64,000 nucleotides of DNA, taken from Metaclostridioides mangenotii (GTDB lineage: Bacteria; Bacillota; Clostridia; Peptostreptococcales; Peptostreptococcaceae). The number at the start of each line of letters is the position of its first letter. The stretch's first letter is position 1. The stretch is taken from NCBI RefSeq assembly GCF_017873185.1, contig NZ_JAGGJX010000001.1, positions 620,001 to 684,000 on the forward strand, given 5' to 3'. The position numbers and the translations under genes are program-made. Below, piece by piece: positions 8,395 through 18,747 of the stretch. Under the pieces are notes generated by a model that ran no database searches, was not told the origin of the DNA, and saw nothing but the letters and a program-made list of their open reading frames with translations.

Positions 8395-9858
8395 TTAAGC
8401 TTCGATTTGCTTCCAAGTTAGTATTGGTTTTTTAACCGCTCTTGCCTCATCAATTCTACCCACAATGGTATTATGAGGTGCATTCTTTAATATCTCAGGG
8501 TTTTCTTCAGCTTCTTTAGCTATTTGCTTCATTGCAACTATAAATTCATCTATAGTCTCTAAACTCTCTGTCTCTGTAGGCTCAATCATAAGTGCTTCTT
8601 TTATGATAAGCGGGAAGTAAATTGTTGGTGGATGGTATCCGTAGTCAAGAAGTCTCTTTGCAATATCTAAAGTCTTAATATTTGCTTCTCCCCTAGGAAG
8701 TCCTCCAAGTACAAACTCATGTTTACAAACTCTATCGATTGGCAATATATAGTCTTCTCTTAAACTTTCTTTGATGTAGTTGGCATTGAGAACTGCCATT
8801 GTGCTGGCTTCTTTAAGTCCATCGCCACCCATTGTCAGAATATATGTATATGCCCTTACCAATACCCCAAAGTTTCCATAGAAGTTTTTGATCTTACCTA
8901 TAGTTTTCTCTCTATTGTAGTTTAATTCATATCTTCCATCTACCTTTTCGATTGTGGGTACCGGTAAGAATGGAATCAGCTCTTTTTTAACTCCAACTGG
9001 ACCACTTCCAGGACCCCCTCCACCGTGTGGTGTTGAGAAAGTCTTGTGTATATTTAAGTGAACAACATCAAATCCCATATCTCCTGGCCTAGTTATTCCC
9101 ATAATAGCATTCATATTTGCCCCATCGTAGTAAAGCAGACCGCCAGCTTTATGCACAAGTTCTGCTACTTCCTTTATGTTTTCCTCAAATAATCCAAGAG
9201 TACTAGGATTTGTAAGCATTAAAGCTGCAATCTCATCATTTAATATAGATTTTAGCTCTTCCATATTTACTGATCCATCTTTATTTGAATTTATTTGTAC
9301 AACATCGAAGTCTGCCATAGCAGCACTAGCAGGATTTGTACCATGAGCTGCATCAGGTATTATAACCTTTGTTCTTTTAGTATCTCCTCTATTCAGATGG
9401 TACTCTTTAATAAGCATAAGTCCTGTAAGCTCTCCGTGAGAACCAGCAGATGGTTGAAGTGTTACATCGTCCATACCTGTAATCTCACACAACATCTGAG
9501 ATAAATTGTACATAAGTTCTAGTGAACCTTGAACTGTATCTACTGGTTGGTAAGGATGTAATTCTGTAAAGCTAGGCATTCTAGCCATATCTTCATTTAT
9601 TTTAGGATTGTACTTCATCGTACAAGATCCAAGAGGATAAAATCCTGTATCTACTCCAAAGTTTTTATTAGACAATTGAGTGTAGTGTCTTATTAGATCA
9701 ACCTCACTTATCTCTGGCAATCCAAGTTCAGTTTCTTTTATCAAATGAGCATCTACCATATCTGTCAGGTCTATATCGTCGATATCCAATTGCGGAAGTG
9801 AATAGGCTTTTCTACCTTTTTTAGAAATATCTATAAGTAAACTATTATAATTCTTCAT
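8395..9858 (-). CDS. gcvPB: glycine dehydrogenase (decarboxylating) subunit 2
   Basis: A 487-residue P-protein beta subunit of the glycine cleavage system. The PLP-binding lysine lies in the motif [14 protein letters not shown]. With subunit 1 it decarboxylates glycine and passes the aminomethyl group to lipoylated GcvH. The ATG overlaps the stop of the upstream gene by one base (TAATG) behind GGAGGGG, so translation is coupled. No gcvH or dihydrolipoamide dehydrogenase gene is present in the window. Confidence 0.97.
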   Translation of the reverse strand: MKNYNSLLIDISKKGRKAYSLPQLDIDDIDLTDMVDAHLIKETELGLPEISEVDLIRHYTQLSNKNFGVDTGFYPLGSCTMKYNPKINEDMARMPSFTELHPYQPVDTVQGSLELMYNLSQMLCEITGMDDVTLQPSAGSHGELTGLMLIKEYHLNRGDTKRTKVIIPDAAHGTNPASAAMADFDVVQINSNKDGSVNMEELKSILNDEIAALMLTNPSTLGLFEENIKEVAELVHKAGGLLYYDGANMNAIMGITRPGDMGFDVVHLNIHKTFSTPHGGGGPGSGPVGVKKELIPFLPVPTIEKVDGRYELNYNREKTIGKIKNFYGNFGVLVRAYTYILTMGGDGLKEASTMAVLNANYIKESLREDYILPIDRVCKHEFVLGGLPRGEANIKTLDIAKRLLDYGYHPPTIYFPLIIKEALMIEPTETESLETIDEFIVAMKQIAKEAEENPEILKNAPHNTIVGRIDEARAVKKPILTWKQIEA

Positions 9859-12362
9859 TATATCCCCTCCATTATTTCAACTAATTTATGTATTTCATCT
9901 TTGCTTCTCTTTTCAGTAACACAAATTAAAGAAGAGTTTTTAAGATCTTTAAAATCCTTTTCTATATCATATCCGCCGAGTATATTTCCTTCTAAAAGCT
10001 TTTGATTTATATCTACTACACTATTTTCACTTTTAACTACAAACTCTTTAAAGAATCGTCCTTTAAAAGCTAGCTTATACTTTCCAGTTTCCACTAGTTT
10101 ATTTAAAGTATAGTGTGCTTTTTTCATAGACTGAAGTCCAACTTCCCTAAGTCCTTCTTTACCCATAGTAGCCATGTATACAGAGGCAGCAAGAGCATTG
10201 AGTGCTTGATTCGAACAGATATTAGAAGTTGCTTTTTCACGTCTTATATGTTGCTCTCTAGTTTGAAGAGTTAAAACGTATGCAGGTTTTCCATGACTAT
10301 CTAAACTCTGACCGACTATTCTACCAGGCATTTTTCTTGTATATTTTGATTTACTTGCCATAAATCCTACATATGGTCCACCAAAGTTCATAGAGTTTCC
10401 TAGTGATTGAGCTTCCCCAACTACTATATCTGCCCCCAATTCTCCAGGGCTTTTTAGTACTCCAAGAGATATAGGATCAACTCCAACTACTAACATTGCC
10501 TTATTATCATGAGTTATCCTCTCTATTTCTTTAAGATCTTCTATAATTCCAAAGAAGTTTGGAGTTTGAACAAACACACATGCAGTTTTATCGTCAACTA
10601 CATTTCTAAGTTTATCTAAATCAGTAGATCCGTATTCATCAGAGAAATCTACTTCTACTATTTCACAGTCTTTAAATCTTAAGTAAGTGTGTAGAATTTC
10701 AAGAGTTTCCGGATGAGCGCTCTTAGCAACTACTATCTTATTTTTTTTAGTTTGAGCCATAGCCATAATACATCCCTCTACAGATGCTGTAGCACCATCA
10801 TACATCGATGCATTTGCGATTTCCATACCTGTTATTTCAGCTATCATTGATTGGAATTCAAATATAACTTGTAGGGTTCCTTGGCTTATTTCTGCTTGGT
10901 AAGGTGTATATGATGTATAAAACTCTGATCTACCTGTCACATGTTTAACTACAGACGGAATGTAATGATCGTATGACCCAGCCCCTAAGAAACAAACTAA
11001 GTCTTCAAGGTTTACATTTTCATCTGCAAGCCCTTTTACAATTTTAGCGACTTCTAGCTCTGATTTTGCTGTATCTAGATTTAGCTCTCTTCCAAGCCTT
11101 ACTTCTTTTGGTATGTCTGAAAATAAGTCCTTGGTAGACTTTAATCCAATTACACTTAGCATTTTTTCTTTATCTTCAAATGTCGCTGGTATGTATTTAA
11201 ATTTATTTATATTTGCTGACACATTATTATCCTTCTTTTCTTCGACTATTTTTACATCATCTTTTTTGTACTTTTTTTTATAGAAAGGTTTCTCAACTAT
11301 TACAGCTGGTACGACCCTTTTTCTTATAGCTATATTTATTTCTGTTCCAATTTCAAGATACTTTGCATCTATTAATCCCAATCCTAAAATTTTGCCCGTT
11401 GTAGGAGATGCACATCCAGTAGTGACAAAACCAACAGTCTCATCGCCAATCTTTATATCAAAACCGCCTCTTGGCATTCCTTTTCCCTTCATTTCAAATC
11501 CAACGATTTTTCTCTTACTTCCCTCTTTCTTTTCTTGCTCAAGTATTTGTTTACCTATGTAATTTGGTTTATCAAATTTAACAAAGAATCCAATACCACC
11601 TTCCACAGGAGATATATGCTCACTTATCTCATGGCCGTACAGAGGGAGTCCTGCTTCAAACCTAAGAGTGTCTCTAGCTCCTAGTCCAGCAGGTGATATT
11701 TCCTTCCCTCCGATCTCTAGTAAACAATCCCAAACTGCCTTTAAATCTTCATTCTCACAATATACTTCAAACCCATCTTCTCCTGTGTATCCAGTTCTAG
11801 AAACTAAGCAAGACCTTCCACACACTTTAACATTCTGAGCAAACTTATAGAATTTAATCGATTCTAAATCTATCTCAACAACTTTCTGGAGTATTTCTTG
11901 TGCCTTTGGGCCCTGGATAGCTACTAGAGATGTTTCTCCAGAGCAATCATTTATATCAACATTAAAGTTTGTACTGTGTTTTTTTATCCATTCTAAGTCT
12001 TTATCTATATTTGAAGCGTTTATCACCAGCATATAGTGCTTATCAGCCAACTTGTAAACTAGTAAATCATCTACAACGCCTCCGTTTTCATAGCACATTG
12101 GTGTGTATGAAATAGAGTTCTCTTTTAACTTACTAAAGTCATTTGTCAGTAAGTACTGTAGAAACTCTTCAGAATTCTCACCTTTTACCTCTACTTCACC
12201 CATATGTGATACATCGAATAATCCAGCACTGCTTCTAACCATTTCATGTTCTTTATTGATTCCCTCATATTCCAACGGCATTTCCCAACCAGCGAAGTCC
12301 ACTAGTTTCGCGCCTAGTTCCTTATGAGTATCATAAAGCGAAGTTCTTTTTAGTTCTTCCAT
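9858..12362 (-). CDS. gcvTPA: aminomethyltransferase fused to glycine dehydrogenase subunit 1
   Basis: An 834-residue fusion. Residues 1 to about 365 are the T-protein (aminomethyltransferase), starting with the typical [13 protein letters not shown] segment. After a lysine-rich linker (about 365-400), residues 400-834 are the P-protein alpha subunit. The two activities release ammonia and make methylene-tetrahydrofolate from glycine together with GcvPB and GcvH. I place the start at 12362, where a G-rich ribosome binding site (GAGGGGGG) sits upstream, rather than 63 bases earlier. The same fusion is known in C. difficile and relatives. A long leader and strong promoter lie upstream. Confidence 0.95.
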   Translation of the reverse strand: MEELKRTSLYDTHKELGAKLVDFAGWEMPLEYEGINKEHEMVRSSAGLFDVSHMGEVEVKGENSEEFLQYLLTNDFSKLKENSISYTPMCYENGGVVDDLLVYKLADKHYMLVINASNIDKDLEWIKKHSTNFNVDINDCSGETSLVAIQGPKAQEILQKVVEIDLESIKFYKFAQNVKVCGRSCLVSRTGYTGEDGFEVYCENEDLKAVWDCLLEIGGKEISPAGLGARDTLRFEAGLPLYGHEISEHISPVEGGIGFFVKFDKPNYIGKQILEQEKKEGSKRKIVGFEMKGKGMPRGGFDIKIGDETVGFVTTGCASPTTGKILGLGLIDAKYLEIGTEINIAIRKRVVPAVIVEKPFYKKKYKKDDVKIVEEKKDNNVSANINKFKYIPATFEDKEKMLSVIGLKSTKDLFSDIPKEVRLGRELNLDTAKSELEVAKIVKGLADENVNLEDLVCFLGAGSYDHYIPSVVKHVTGRSEFYTSYTPYQAEISQGTLQVIFEFQSMIAEITGMEIANASMYDGATASVEGCIMAMAQTKKNKIVVAKSAHPETLEILHTYLRFKDCEIVEVDFSDEYGSTDLDKLRNVVDDKTACVFVQTPNFFGIIEDLKEIERITHDNKAMLVVGVDPISLGVLKSPGELGADIVVGEAQSLGNSMNFGGPYVGFMASKSKYTRKMPGRIVGQSLDSHGKPAYVLTLQTREQHIRREKATSNICSNQALNALAASVYMATMGKEGLREVGLQSMKKAHYTLNKLVETGKYKLAFKGRFFKEFVVKSENSVVDINQKLLEGNILGGYDIEKDFKDLKNSSLICVTEKRSKDEIHKLVEIMEGI

Positions 12363-12453
12363 TATAGTACCCCCCTCAATATTTTTAGTTATAACATACA
12401 ATAAATATTGACTTATATATTTCAATGTTTATAAAATAATTTACATACCTATA

Positions 12454-12495
12454 CAAAAAAAGATATATGAAGTAGCAATTATATATTCATATACC
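12454..12495 (-). terminator. terminator-like hairpin in the gcv leader
   Basis: On the minus strand GGTATATGAA pairs with TTCATATATC (one G-U pair) around a 14-base loop, followed at once by seven T. It lies inside the leader, about 90 bases before gcvTPA, so it would act as an attenuator rather than an operon end. No glycine riboswitch aptamer was recognised upstream of it. Confidence 0.55.
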
Positions 12496-12599
12496 GTTAA
12501 TTTAACCTTTAGATGTAAAATCTCTAATTTTTTATTGTGAAATTATTTTATGCTCAATAAATTGATTAAATCAAAATTTATCACATACTTTGTATATAA

Positions 12600-12628
12600 A
12601 TTGTATGAATTTTTAGCCCAAATGTCAA
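12600..12628 (-). promoter_or_regulatory. sigma-A promoter of the gcv operon
   Basis: On the minus strand TTGACA (12623-12628) and TACAAT (12600-12605) are exactly 17 bases apart. The implied start near 12593 gives a leader of about 230 bases before gcvTPA. Confidence 0.75.
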
Positions 12629-12776
12629 CTCAGTTATTTTTATATCAATAGCCAAAATCCCTTTATTTTATTCCATTTAGTAGTATAGATTTTATTTTAA
12701 ACTTAATTTTATTAATATGTATAGTTTTACATTATTTATATAAATATTAGTATAGATTATATCTATATTCATTATA

Positions 12777-12805
12777 TTGACAATTATATCCTCCTAATAT
12801 ATACT
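12777..12805 (+). promoter_or_regulatory. sigma-A promoter of the C_GCAxxG_C_C gene
   Basis: TTGACA (12777-12782) and TATACT (12800-12805) are 17 bases apart on the plus strand, about 40 bases before the preferred start at 12846. Confidence 0.75.
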
Positions 12806-12845
12806 CAATTTTGACATGTGCGAGATTTGTATAGGAGGTTATTTT

Positions 12846-13274
12846 ATGGATGAAAAAGAAGTTTTAGATCAGTTTTCCAAAGGTTTTGATTGTGCTCAAA
12901 TAGTACTCAGCTGCGCATCTGAGATACTAGATATAGATAATGAAACTGCAAATAAAGTAGCTGCATGCTTTGGAGCTGGTATGTTCGAGGGGGAAACTTG
13001 TGGTGCTGTAACAGGTGCACTTATGGCAATAGGGTTAAAGTACGGACACTACTTACCGGATGATGGTGAGGCAAAAGGTTTAAATATTAAAAAACTTATG
13101 GAGTTTAGATATAAATTTTTAGAAAAATACGACTCTGTTGTCTGTAAAAATTTATTGGGATTCGATATAAGTGATCCTAAAGATGCAGAAAAAATTCACG
13201 AAAAAAATTTACTAAATACTTTCTGCCCTAAGGTTGTTACTGAAACTACAAAGATATTAGAGGAAATATTATAG
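12846..13274 (+). CDS. C_GCAxxG_C_C family protein
   Basis: A 142-residue protein of the C_GCAxxG_C_C family, a split-Soret-like or redox-associated family of uncertain function. Visible signature cysteines are FDCAQ, the CFGAGMFEGETCGAVTGA segment, and two C-terminal cysteines (VCKN and FCPK). The start at 12846 follows a perfect AGGAGGT. An ATG 30 bases upstream would place that site inside the gene and lies almost at the predicted transcription start. It stands alone between a promoter and a terminator. The family's activity is not established. Confidence 0.88.
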   Translation: MDEKEVLDQFSKGFDCAQIVLSCASEILDIDNETANKVAACFGAGMFEGETCGAVTGALMAIGLKYGHYLPDDGEAKGLNIKKLMEFRYKFLEKYDSVVCKNLLGFDISDPKDAEKIHEKNLLNTFCPKVVTETTKILEEIL

Positions 13275-13293
13275 AATCATTTACATAATTAAT

Positions 13294-13350
13294 TAAAAGA
13301 ACCCATTAAAGTTAATCTAAAAGTTATTTTAACTTAAATGGGTTCTTTTA
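13294..13350. terminator. bidirectional terminator
   Basis: AAAGAACCCATT and AATGGGTTCTTT form the base of a long stem that continues with AAGTTAA/TTAACTT. T-rich tracts flank both ends. It separates the convergent C_GCAxxG_C_C gene and the arsS end of the arsenosugar-type operon. Confidence 0.88.
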
Positions 13351-13395
13351 TGTTATTATAAATCATTTCGTTTAAAACAAAACCTCTTAGTTTGT

Positions 13396-14376
13396 TTAAG
13401 CTGTTGTACCTCCACAGCTAGAGCCACTTCCTGCTGTACAAGCGTAACAATGGTTTCCAACACTTATTTTTCTTCTCTCTAGCTTTTTACCTTTTAGATC
13501 GACAATATTGTTTATACCTTCAGTAGTCAGTTCTAATGTTTGATTGAAATCACAATCATACAATTTACCATCATAACCTATAGAAATCTGATCTCTACAC
13601 ATCATACTTTCAACGGTTCCTGAATTAAAACTATCTGAAAGTCTCTGCATATATCCTTGAAGATTTTTAGTTCTTTCTAAGAAAATTCCAAAACGACCTA
13701 TTGGGTTATTTGTTATCGCAAATAGGCTATTGAATTTAATTCCCCAATCTTTATCGAGTTTAACTTTATACTCTCTTTCTATAGCTTCTTGCGGTGGCGG
13801 TAAAAATGCTCCTCCTGGGTTATATACAAGATTTAGTACAAGATCATCTTTAATTCCATATCCGAGTTCATTTAATTTTTTTAGTATATTTATAGAATCT
13901 TCGTAAACTCCCTCTCCCCTTTGGCGATCTGTATCGCTTTTAGTGTAATAAGGAAGCGAACAGACAATTTCAACTTTATGACTTGCAAAAAACTCCATTA
14001 AATCAGCGTATTTAGGATCGTCTAGTACCACTAAATTTGAACGAACCATTATTTTACTTCCAAGTTTTCTTGCACTTTCAATTAAGTACTTCAGATTTGG
14101 GTTCATTTCTGGAGCGCCACCCGTTATATCTAAAACAGAAAAATTATTTTCTTCAAAAACGTCCATACAATCCTTCATTGTCTCCAATGTCATAAGCTCA
14201 GTTCTGTTTGGACCTGCTTCGACATGGCAGTGCTTACAAGCTAAGTTGCAAAGCTTACCAATATTTAACTGCATTGTTGACAAGTTGCCCTTTGTATACA
14301 GCAATTCCTTATTTTCAACTCTATCAGTAAATTTTTGTATATACTCCAAATTATCAACTAAATTGTTTCTACTCAT
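13396..14376 (-). CDS. arsS: arsenosugar biosynthesis radical SAM protein ArsS
   Basis: A 326-residue radical SAM enzyme. The iron-sulfur motif CNLACKHC (C43, C47, C50) sits in the usual place. The C-terminal DUF3641-type domain carries further cysteines (MMCRD, YDCDF) and ends in CYACTAGSGSSCGG (C310, C313, C321). This C-terminal signature is typical of ArsS; in some bacteria one of these positions is selenocysteine, whereas here they read as cysteine. ArsS is proposed to add an adenosyl-derived ribose to methylated arsenic. It is the last gene of a seven-gene minus-strand run. No arsM methyltransferase is present in the window. Confidence 0.9.
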   Translation of the reverse strand: MSRNNLVDNLEYIQKFTDRVENKELLYTKGNLSTMQLNIGKLCNLACKHCHVEAGPNRTELMTLETMKDCMDVFEENNFSVLDITGGAPEMNPNLKYLIESARKLGSKIMVRSNLVVLDDPKYADLMEFFASHKVEIVCSLPYYTKSDTDRQRGEGVYEDSINILKKLNELGYGIKDDLVLNLVYNPGGAFLPPPQEAIEREYKVKLDKDWGIKFNSLFAITNNPIGRFGIFLERTKNLQGYMQRLSDSFNSGTVESMMCRDQISIGYDGKLYDCDFNQTLELTTEGINNIVDLKGKKLERRKISVGNHCYACTAGSGSSCGGTTA

Positions 14377-14440
14377 TCTCAGTCCTCACTTTAATTATAC
14401 TCGTATTATTTTCACTCTTAATTATCCCTGTTTTATAACA

Positions 14441-14773
14441 TTAAAGTTCTAACCCTTTAGCTACATTTTTCATTTGAACTCCATGCACTAAAGTCGCTCC
14501 ACCTTTTATAGCAGCAGACACATGTATTGCTTCAACCATTTGCTCTTGGTTTACTCCATGCTCTAAGCATGACTGAGTATATGAATCAATGCAGTATGGG
14601 CACTGAACTGCTGTAGCAACAGCAAGTCCAATGAGAGCTTTTTCTCTAGCTGTGAGCTCACCTTCTTCAAAAACCTCTCCATAGTACGCCATAAACTTTT
14701 CCCATAATTCTGGAGCGTTTTCTCCCATAGTTCCAAATTTCCCTAAATCTTCTTTATTATAATAAGTTTCCAT
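14441..14773 (-). CDS. arsenosugar-associated AhpD/CMD-like protein
   Basis: A 110-residue protein of the carboxymuconolactone decarboxylase/AhpD fold. The redox motif CPYCIDSY lies near residues 58-65 with a downstream His (HVSAAIKGG). It matches the small peroxidase-like family found beside arsS in arsenosugar clusters. The exact reaction is unknown. It has an AGGAG ribosome binding site and lies 64 bases before arsS. Confidence 0.88.
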   Translation of the reverse strand: METYYNKEDLGKFGTMGENAPELWEKFMAYYGEVFEEGELTAREKALIGLAVATAVQCPYCIDSYTQSCLEHGVNQEQMVEAIHVSAAIKGGATLVHGVQMKNVAKGLEL

Positions 14774-14850
14774 ATCAAATCTCCTAACTCTATATTCAAT
14801 CTTATATAGATTTAATAAAATAGCATTTTTTTATTTATTAATTATTTTCC

Positions 14851-15525
14851 TTATCTTACATCTCTGTACATAGAAGCAATTTTCTCAATATCCTCACCAT
14901 TTCTAAACATCCACTGAAGTCGCTGCATCTTCCACATAGTTCTAATAACACCTTTTTTTATAAACCTCCTGCTAGATGTTATTATCTTAGATTTAGTCTG
15001 CCCAATAGAGTAGTGTTTTTTAGCCTCAAGGGAAAATTGATAATCCTCCATAATAGGAAGGTCCATAAAACCTCCAATCTTATAAAAATCATCTCTATAA
15101 ATAAACATACCTTGATCTCCAAAAACTATCTGCCTATACCTAACTCTCATATTTGACATAAAACCACAGCACTTCATAAGCAGCCTATTACTGTCAAATT
15201 TCACTTTAAAACAACCAACTCTGTATCCGCTTTTAAGTACTTTATCAATATCTTTTAAAGCGCTTTCTGGAAGTATACTGTCACTGTGAAGAAACAATAA
15301 AACCTCTCCTTTACTTTCGCAGACACCTTGATTCATCTGTTTTGCTCTCCCTCTTTCAGATGAAATCACCTTATATTTATCTCCTATAATAGAAACTGTA
15401 TTGTCATTGCTTCCACCATCTACAAATACAATCTCATAATCTCCTTTAACTTTTAATATATTATCAATTATAGACCCTATATTTTTTTCTTCATTTAACA
15501 CAGGAATAATTATCGAAAACCTCAA
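14851..15525 (-). CDS. family 2 glycosyltransferase, arsenosugar-cluster type
   Basis: A 224-residue GT-A glycosyltransferase. It starts with SIIIPVLNEEKNI, has the DGGSNDNT segment near 36-43 and a metal-binding LHSDS motif near 79-83, and a catalytic-type MEDYQF segment near 180. It matches the TIGR04283 family that co-occurs with arsS. The start is TTG at 15525 behind GAGGTG. The acceptor is unknown; in this setting it may add a sugar to an arsenic-containing nucleoside or lipid. Confidence 0.87.
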   Translation of the reverse strand: MRFSIIIPVLNEEKNIGSIIDNILKVKGDYEIVFVDGGSNDNTVSIIGDKYKVISSERGRAKQMNQGVCESKGEVLLFLHSDSILPESALKDIDKVLKSGYRVGCFKVKFDSNRLLMKCCGFMSNMRVRYRQIVFGDQGMFIYRDDFYKIGGFMDLPIMEDYQFSLEAKKHYSIGQTKSKIITSSRRFIKKGVIRTMWKMQRLQWMFRNGEDIEKIASMYRDVR

Positions 15526-15550
15526 TACCTTAACACCTCAAAATCACAAA

Positions 15551-16219
15551 CTATTTTTTATTGGTAAAATTATTTGGAGTAACCTTTTTTGCCAAATAAA
15601 GTGATCCTACTGTCAACATCACTAAGAGCGCTATTGAAACTATAAATGCTGGATCTTTTGCATCGATAGCCTTGTCCCCGATATTTAAAAATACCAATGT
15701 TCCTGGAAGTATCCCTATTAGGGTCGCTACAATATAATTTTTAAAACTAATAGATGTAAGCCCAGCTCCATAGTTTATCACATTATATGGAGCCAACGGT
15801 ATTAGCCTTAAAACAAATACCACTAAAAATCCACTCTTTGAATCCGCTTCCTCAAATAAATCCCACCATTTTTCTGCCAACTTACCTTTAAGAAATTCTA
15901 CTACTAAATCTTTTGCCATAAACTTAGCCATATAATACATTATTGCACTGTTTAGCCCAGCCCCTATAATTGTATAAAGTGTCCCATTCCAAAGCCCAAA
16001 AGCCAAACCAGCCGCGAGCGCTAGTATTGGCACTGGAAAAAAAGCTATTGGCAAAAATGTAAAAATAACAATGTATATAATAGGAGCACAATATCCATAA
16101 GAATTCACGTAATTTCGTATGTCTTCAGCTCCTATATCTCTAAAGCAGGTAAAATATACTGCAACAAATACTGCAATTAAAGATACAGTAACAATAAGCT
16201 TTTTATTTTTCTTTGACAT
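15551..16219 (-). CDS. TVP38/TMEM64 family membrane protein (first of two)
   Basis: A 222-residue integral membrane protein of the TVP38/TMEM64 (SNARE-associated, DedA-like) family. Several hydrophobic helices are visible, with the conserved region around LRLIPLAPYNVINYGAGLT and a re-entrant Gly/Pro-rich segment near residues 65-80. Related DedA and VTT proteins act as lipid scramblases or flippases. It lies between the glycosyltransferase and a second TVP38 gene with gaps of about 25 bases, so it is part of the operon. Confidence 0.9.
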   Translation of the reverse strand: MSKKNKKLIVTVSLIAVFVAVYFTCFRDIGAEDIRNYVNSYGYCAPIIYIVIFTFLPIAFFPVPILALAAGLAFGLWNGTLYTIIGAGLNSAIMYYMAKFMAKDLVVEFLKGKLAEKWWDLFEEADSKSGFLVVFVLRLIPLAPYNVINYGAGLTSISFKNYIVATLIGILPGTLVFLNIGDKAIDAKDPAFIVSIALLVMLTVGSLYLAKKVTPNNFTNKK

Positions 16220-16245
16220 AAAATCATCCCTTCAAATCACGTCTA

Positions 16246-16947
16246 CTATTGAGCACCGTTGTCCATTTTTTTCTTATCATTAATAATTTTCTTAATCATA
16301 AAAACAAGTACTGAAACTGCAAATAATATAAGAAGTCCCATTACTAGTTTTTTAATACCTCCTGTAAGCATTCCACCTACATAAGAATATATAATAGTTG
16401 CTGGTAATTGACCAATACCTGTAGCAACAAAGAAAGAAATAAACGACATAGAAGTAAGGCCTGCAGCATAACTTACAATATCAAAAGACATAAACGGAAG
16501 CAATCTACATATCAATATAGTATGTTTCCCATACTTTTCAAAAAAACCGTCTACACTTTCTAATGCCGTTTTGCTTGTCAATTTTTCAGCAGCATCTCTA
16601 CCAAGAATATTTGCTATGTAAAAACACAGTGCAGCTCCAGCCATAGCACTCGTCCACGATAAAATTGCACCTTGCCACCAACCAAATATGGCTGCATTGG
16701 CAAATGTTATTAAAAATGCAGGTATTGGAGCGGCAATTGACTGAAATATCATAAGTAAAAACGATATTACTACAGCCCACGCACCAAATGATCTTATATA
16801 CTCTATAACTCCATCTACATTCATACTAGATAAAATATAGACAACTTCATTAATTTGACCTTTGACTGAAGGTACAAACATATAAATCAATAAAAAAAGC
16901 AGAATAATACCAACTGTTATTAATTTAATTTTACTTTTTCTCTTCAT
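16246..16947 (-). CDS. TVP38/TMEM64 family membrane protein (second of two)
   Basis: A 233-residue paralogue of the downstream TVP38 gene. The family motif reads CRLLPFMSFDIVSYAAGLTSM, with an N-terminal helix (about 7-27) and further helices through residue 225. The two proteins differ enough that they may form a heteromer or handle different lipids. An AGAGG ribosome binding site precedes the ATG. It is 26 bases from its paralogue. Confidence 0.9.
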   Translation of the reverse strand: MKRKSKIKLITVGIILLFLLIYMFVPSVKGQINEVVYILSSMNVDGVIEYIRSFGAWAVVISFLLMIFQSIAAPIPAFLITFANAAIFGWWQGAILSWTSAMAGAALCFYIANILGRDAAEKLTSKTALESVDGFFEKYGKHTILICRLLPFMSFDIVSYAAGLTSMSFISFFVATGIGQLPATIIYSYVGGMLTGGIKKLVMGLLILFAVSVLVFMIKKIINDKKKMDNGAQ

Positions 16948-16995
16948 AAAAACCTCTTTCTTACAGTATTTTGATGTATTACAAATTTAAACTCT

Positions 16996-18009
16996 TTATA
17001 ATTTATTAAAGTACTCATCCTCAATATTTAACAAAAAGCTTTCCTTTAAATAATTCTCTATCTTATTGTATGTAAACTCATTTCTAATAAGTTTATCTGG
17101 GGCTTGATATTCTACCCACGCCATTGAACACCAAGTAATCCCTCTTAAGCAAGTAATTATAATGTATTTTTCTAATTTGTCCCATAAATTATTAGTTTCA
17201 AACCTACCATTAACTTTTTCTATGTACATTCTCACAAACTCTTCCATCTCCGCTCTTGTAAGTATAACATCTGTCTTCCAGAATGTTGTCGTAGGAGCAA
17301 GAAAATGTCCCAGATCTTGTTCAACTTCACCTAATATAGGTTTCTCCCAATCAATAATATAATTATTTTTACCCTTTCCATTTATCAGAAAATTACCTGA
17401 ATTAAGTTCTGTGTTTATAATATGGTATTTATTTAAATTTTCATTGATATTTAAAACACTTCTTTCACTTTTTTCAATCAATCTCTTTATTATAATTTTT
17501 ATATTTTTATCACCAATATCTGAATTCAAATATTTTGATGACATCTCTACGCACTCTTCAAGCACTGCTTTTAATGGGTTCTTTGGAGTAATAAGGTGAT
17601 TGTTTTTGTTAAAGTCAACACAGTGAATATCGGCCAAACAACTTGCAGCTATCTCTAAATCGGTTTTATAGTCTAATGAAACTCCTGGAAGAAATTCCAT
17701 TACTAATAAACCATAAGGTAGTTTATCCATACTTGAGTCAACAAATATCGGCTTTGGTGTTCTTCCACTCAACTCAAGCATTTTTAATACATTAAACTCA
17801 TAAGAGATTTGATCGTCTAAATTCATTTGACTTGCAGTATTTAATCTCAGTACTAACTTCTTATTATTATCAGGATTTATAAATAGAAAATTAACATTAT
17901 ACTCTCCTTGTCCCAACAATGATACTTCAATCTCTTTATTAGATTGTATATTTAATGACTTTCTAACTTCATTATTATTGATATACTCTTTTATTTGATC
18001 TATTTTCAT
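16996..18009 (-). CDS. aminoglycoside-phosphotransferase-like kinase
   Basis: A 337-residue kinase of the APH/choline-kinase fold. The catalytic loop appears as HIINTELNSGNFL (the usual HGDxxxxN pattern with the Asp replaced) and the metal-binding Asp as YIIDWEKP. The family phosphorylates small hydroxyl substrates. The substrate here is unknown; the operon suggests a sugar or lipid head-group intermediate rather than an antibiotic. Start 18009 follows GAGGATG; the longer reading frame would overlap the upstream gene. It begins 10 bases after that gene ends. Confidence 0.75.
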   Translation of the reverse strand: MKIDQIKEYINNNEVRKSLNIQSNKEIEVSLLGQGEYNVNFLFINPDNNKKLVLRLNTASQMNLDDQISYEFNVLKMLELSGRTPKPIFVDSSMDKLPYGLLVMEFLPGVSLDYKTDLEIAASCLADIHCVDFNKNNHLITPKNPLKAVLEECVEMSSKYLNSDIGDKNIKIIIKRLIEKSERSVLNINENLNKYHIINTELNSGNFLINGKGKNNYIIDWEKPILGEVEQDLGHFLAPTTTFWKTDVILTRAEMEEFVRMYIEKVNGRFETNNLWDKLEKYIIITCLRGITWCSMAWVEYQAPDKLIRNEFTYNKIENYLKESFLLNIEDEYFNKL

Positions 18010-18019
18010 TTTATCATCC

Positions 18020-18685
18020 TCACCTGAACAAGCTCGAGATTGTCTCAAGGTATTTTTGTGTATGTCCGCAGTAGTATTCTTTATTATTTTTATTGTTCCA
18101 AAGTTCTATCAGATCTTCTTTTTCATCAATATCTAAACATGGGTTACATAAATAATAAATAAGTCCCAACTTATCTAAGTTATGCTTTGTATTTTCAATA
18201 ACTTCACTGTGTCCATAAGATTGGTGTATAAACACATCCATATTGCTTTTTTTCATTCCAATTAAACAGTATCCACCATCATAAGTGGGTATCAAGGATA
18301 CATCACTATCATCAAGTTTATCTAGTGCACTAATTATATCTTTAGATTTTATAGTCGGGATATCAGTTCCAATCAACACACACCGATCATATCCAAGTGT
18401 TAGAATTGTATCTATTGCATTTCCCATCCTAACTCCAATATCACTTCCTGTTTGAGGATAATACCTCAATTCATCAATAAATATCTTTTTAAGTATTTCA
18501 AGTCCTTCATCAGGTGTATAGAATATAAAAATATCCTTACCCGTATCTTTGCACGAAACATATACATCCTTTATAAAGTTTTTATGAAGTTGTGCACACT
18601 CTATTGGTGTTAAATAATTTTGTAATCTTGTTTTTGTTTTCCCCGGAATTGGGGTTCTAGTAAATATTATGATTGCTGCTTTCAA
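18020..18685 (-). CDS. TIGR04282-type glycosyltransferase / nucleotidyltransferase-like
   Basis: A 221-residue GT-A-fold protein of the TIGR04282/DUF2064 family, which co-occurs with arsS. It shows IIFTRTPIPGKTKTRL at the N-terminus, the LIGTDIP segment near the middle, and YDGGYCLIGM after it. I prefer the TTG start at 18685, because GAGAGGA lies nine bases before it and the family begins about there; the ATG at 18703 overlaps that ribosome binding site. This is the first gene of the arsenosugar-type operon. Confidence 0.85.
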   Translation of the reverse strand: MKAAIIIFTRTPIPGKTKTRLQNYLTPIECAQLHKNFIKDVYVSCKDTGKDIFIFYTPDEGLEILKKIFIDELRYYPQTGSDIGVRMGNAIDTILTLGYDRCVLIGTDIPTIKSKDIISALDKLDDSDVSLIPTYDGGYCLIGMKKSNMDVFIHQSYGHSEVIENTKHNLDKLGLIYYLCNPCLDIDEKEDLIELWNNKNNKEYYCGHTQKYLETISSLFR

Positions 18686-18747
18686 TAACCCAAATCCTCT
18701 CATATTTCTATCTAATTATTCAATAAAATATACAAATGTACAATAAA

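Noticed and set aside
12363-12600. Possible glycine riboswitch before gcvTPA
   Set aside because: The conserved glycine aptamer words were not found on the minus strand; only a terminator-like hairpin is present.
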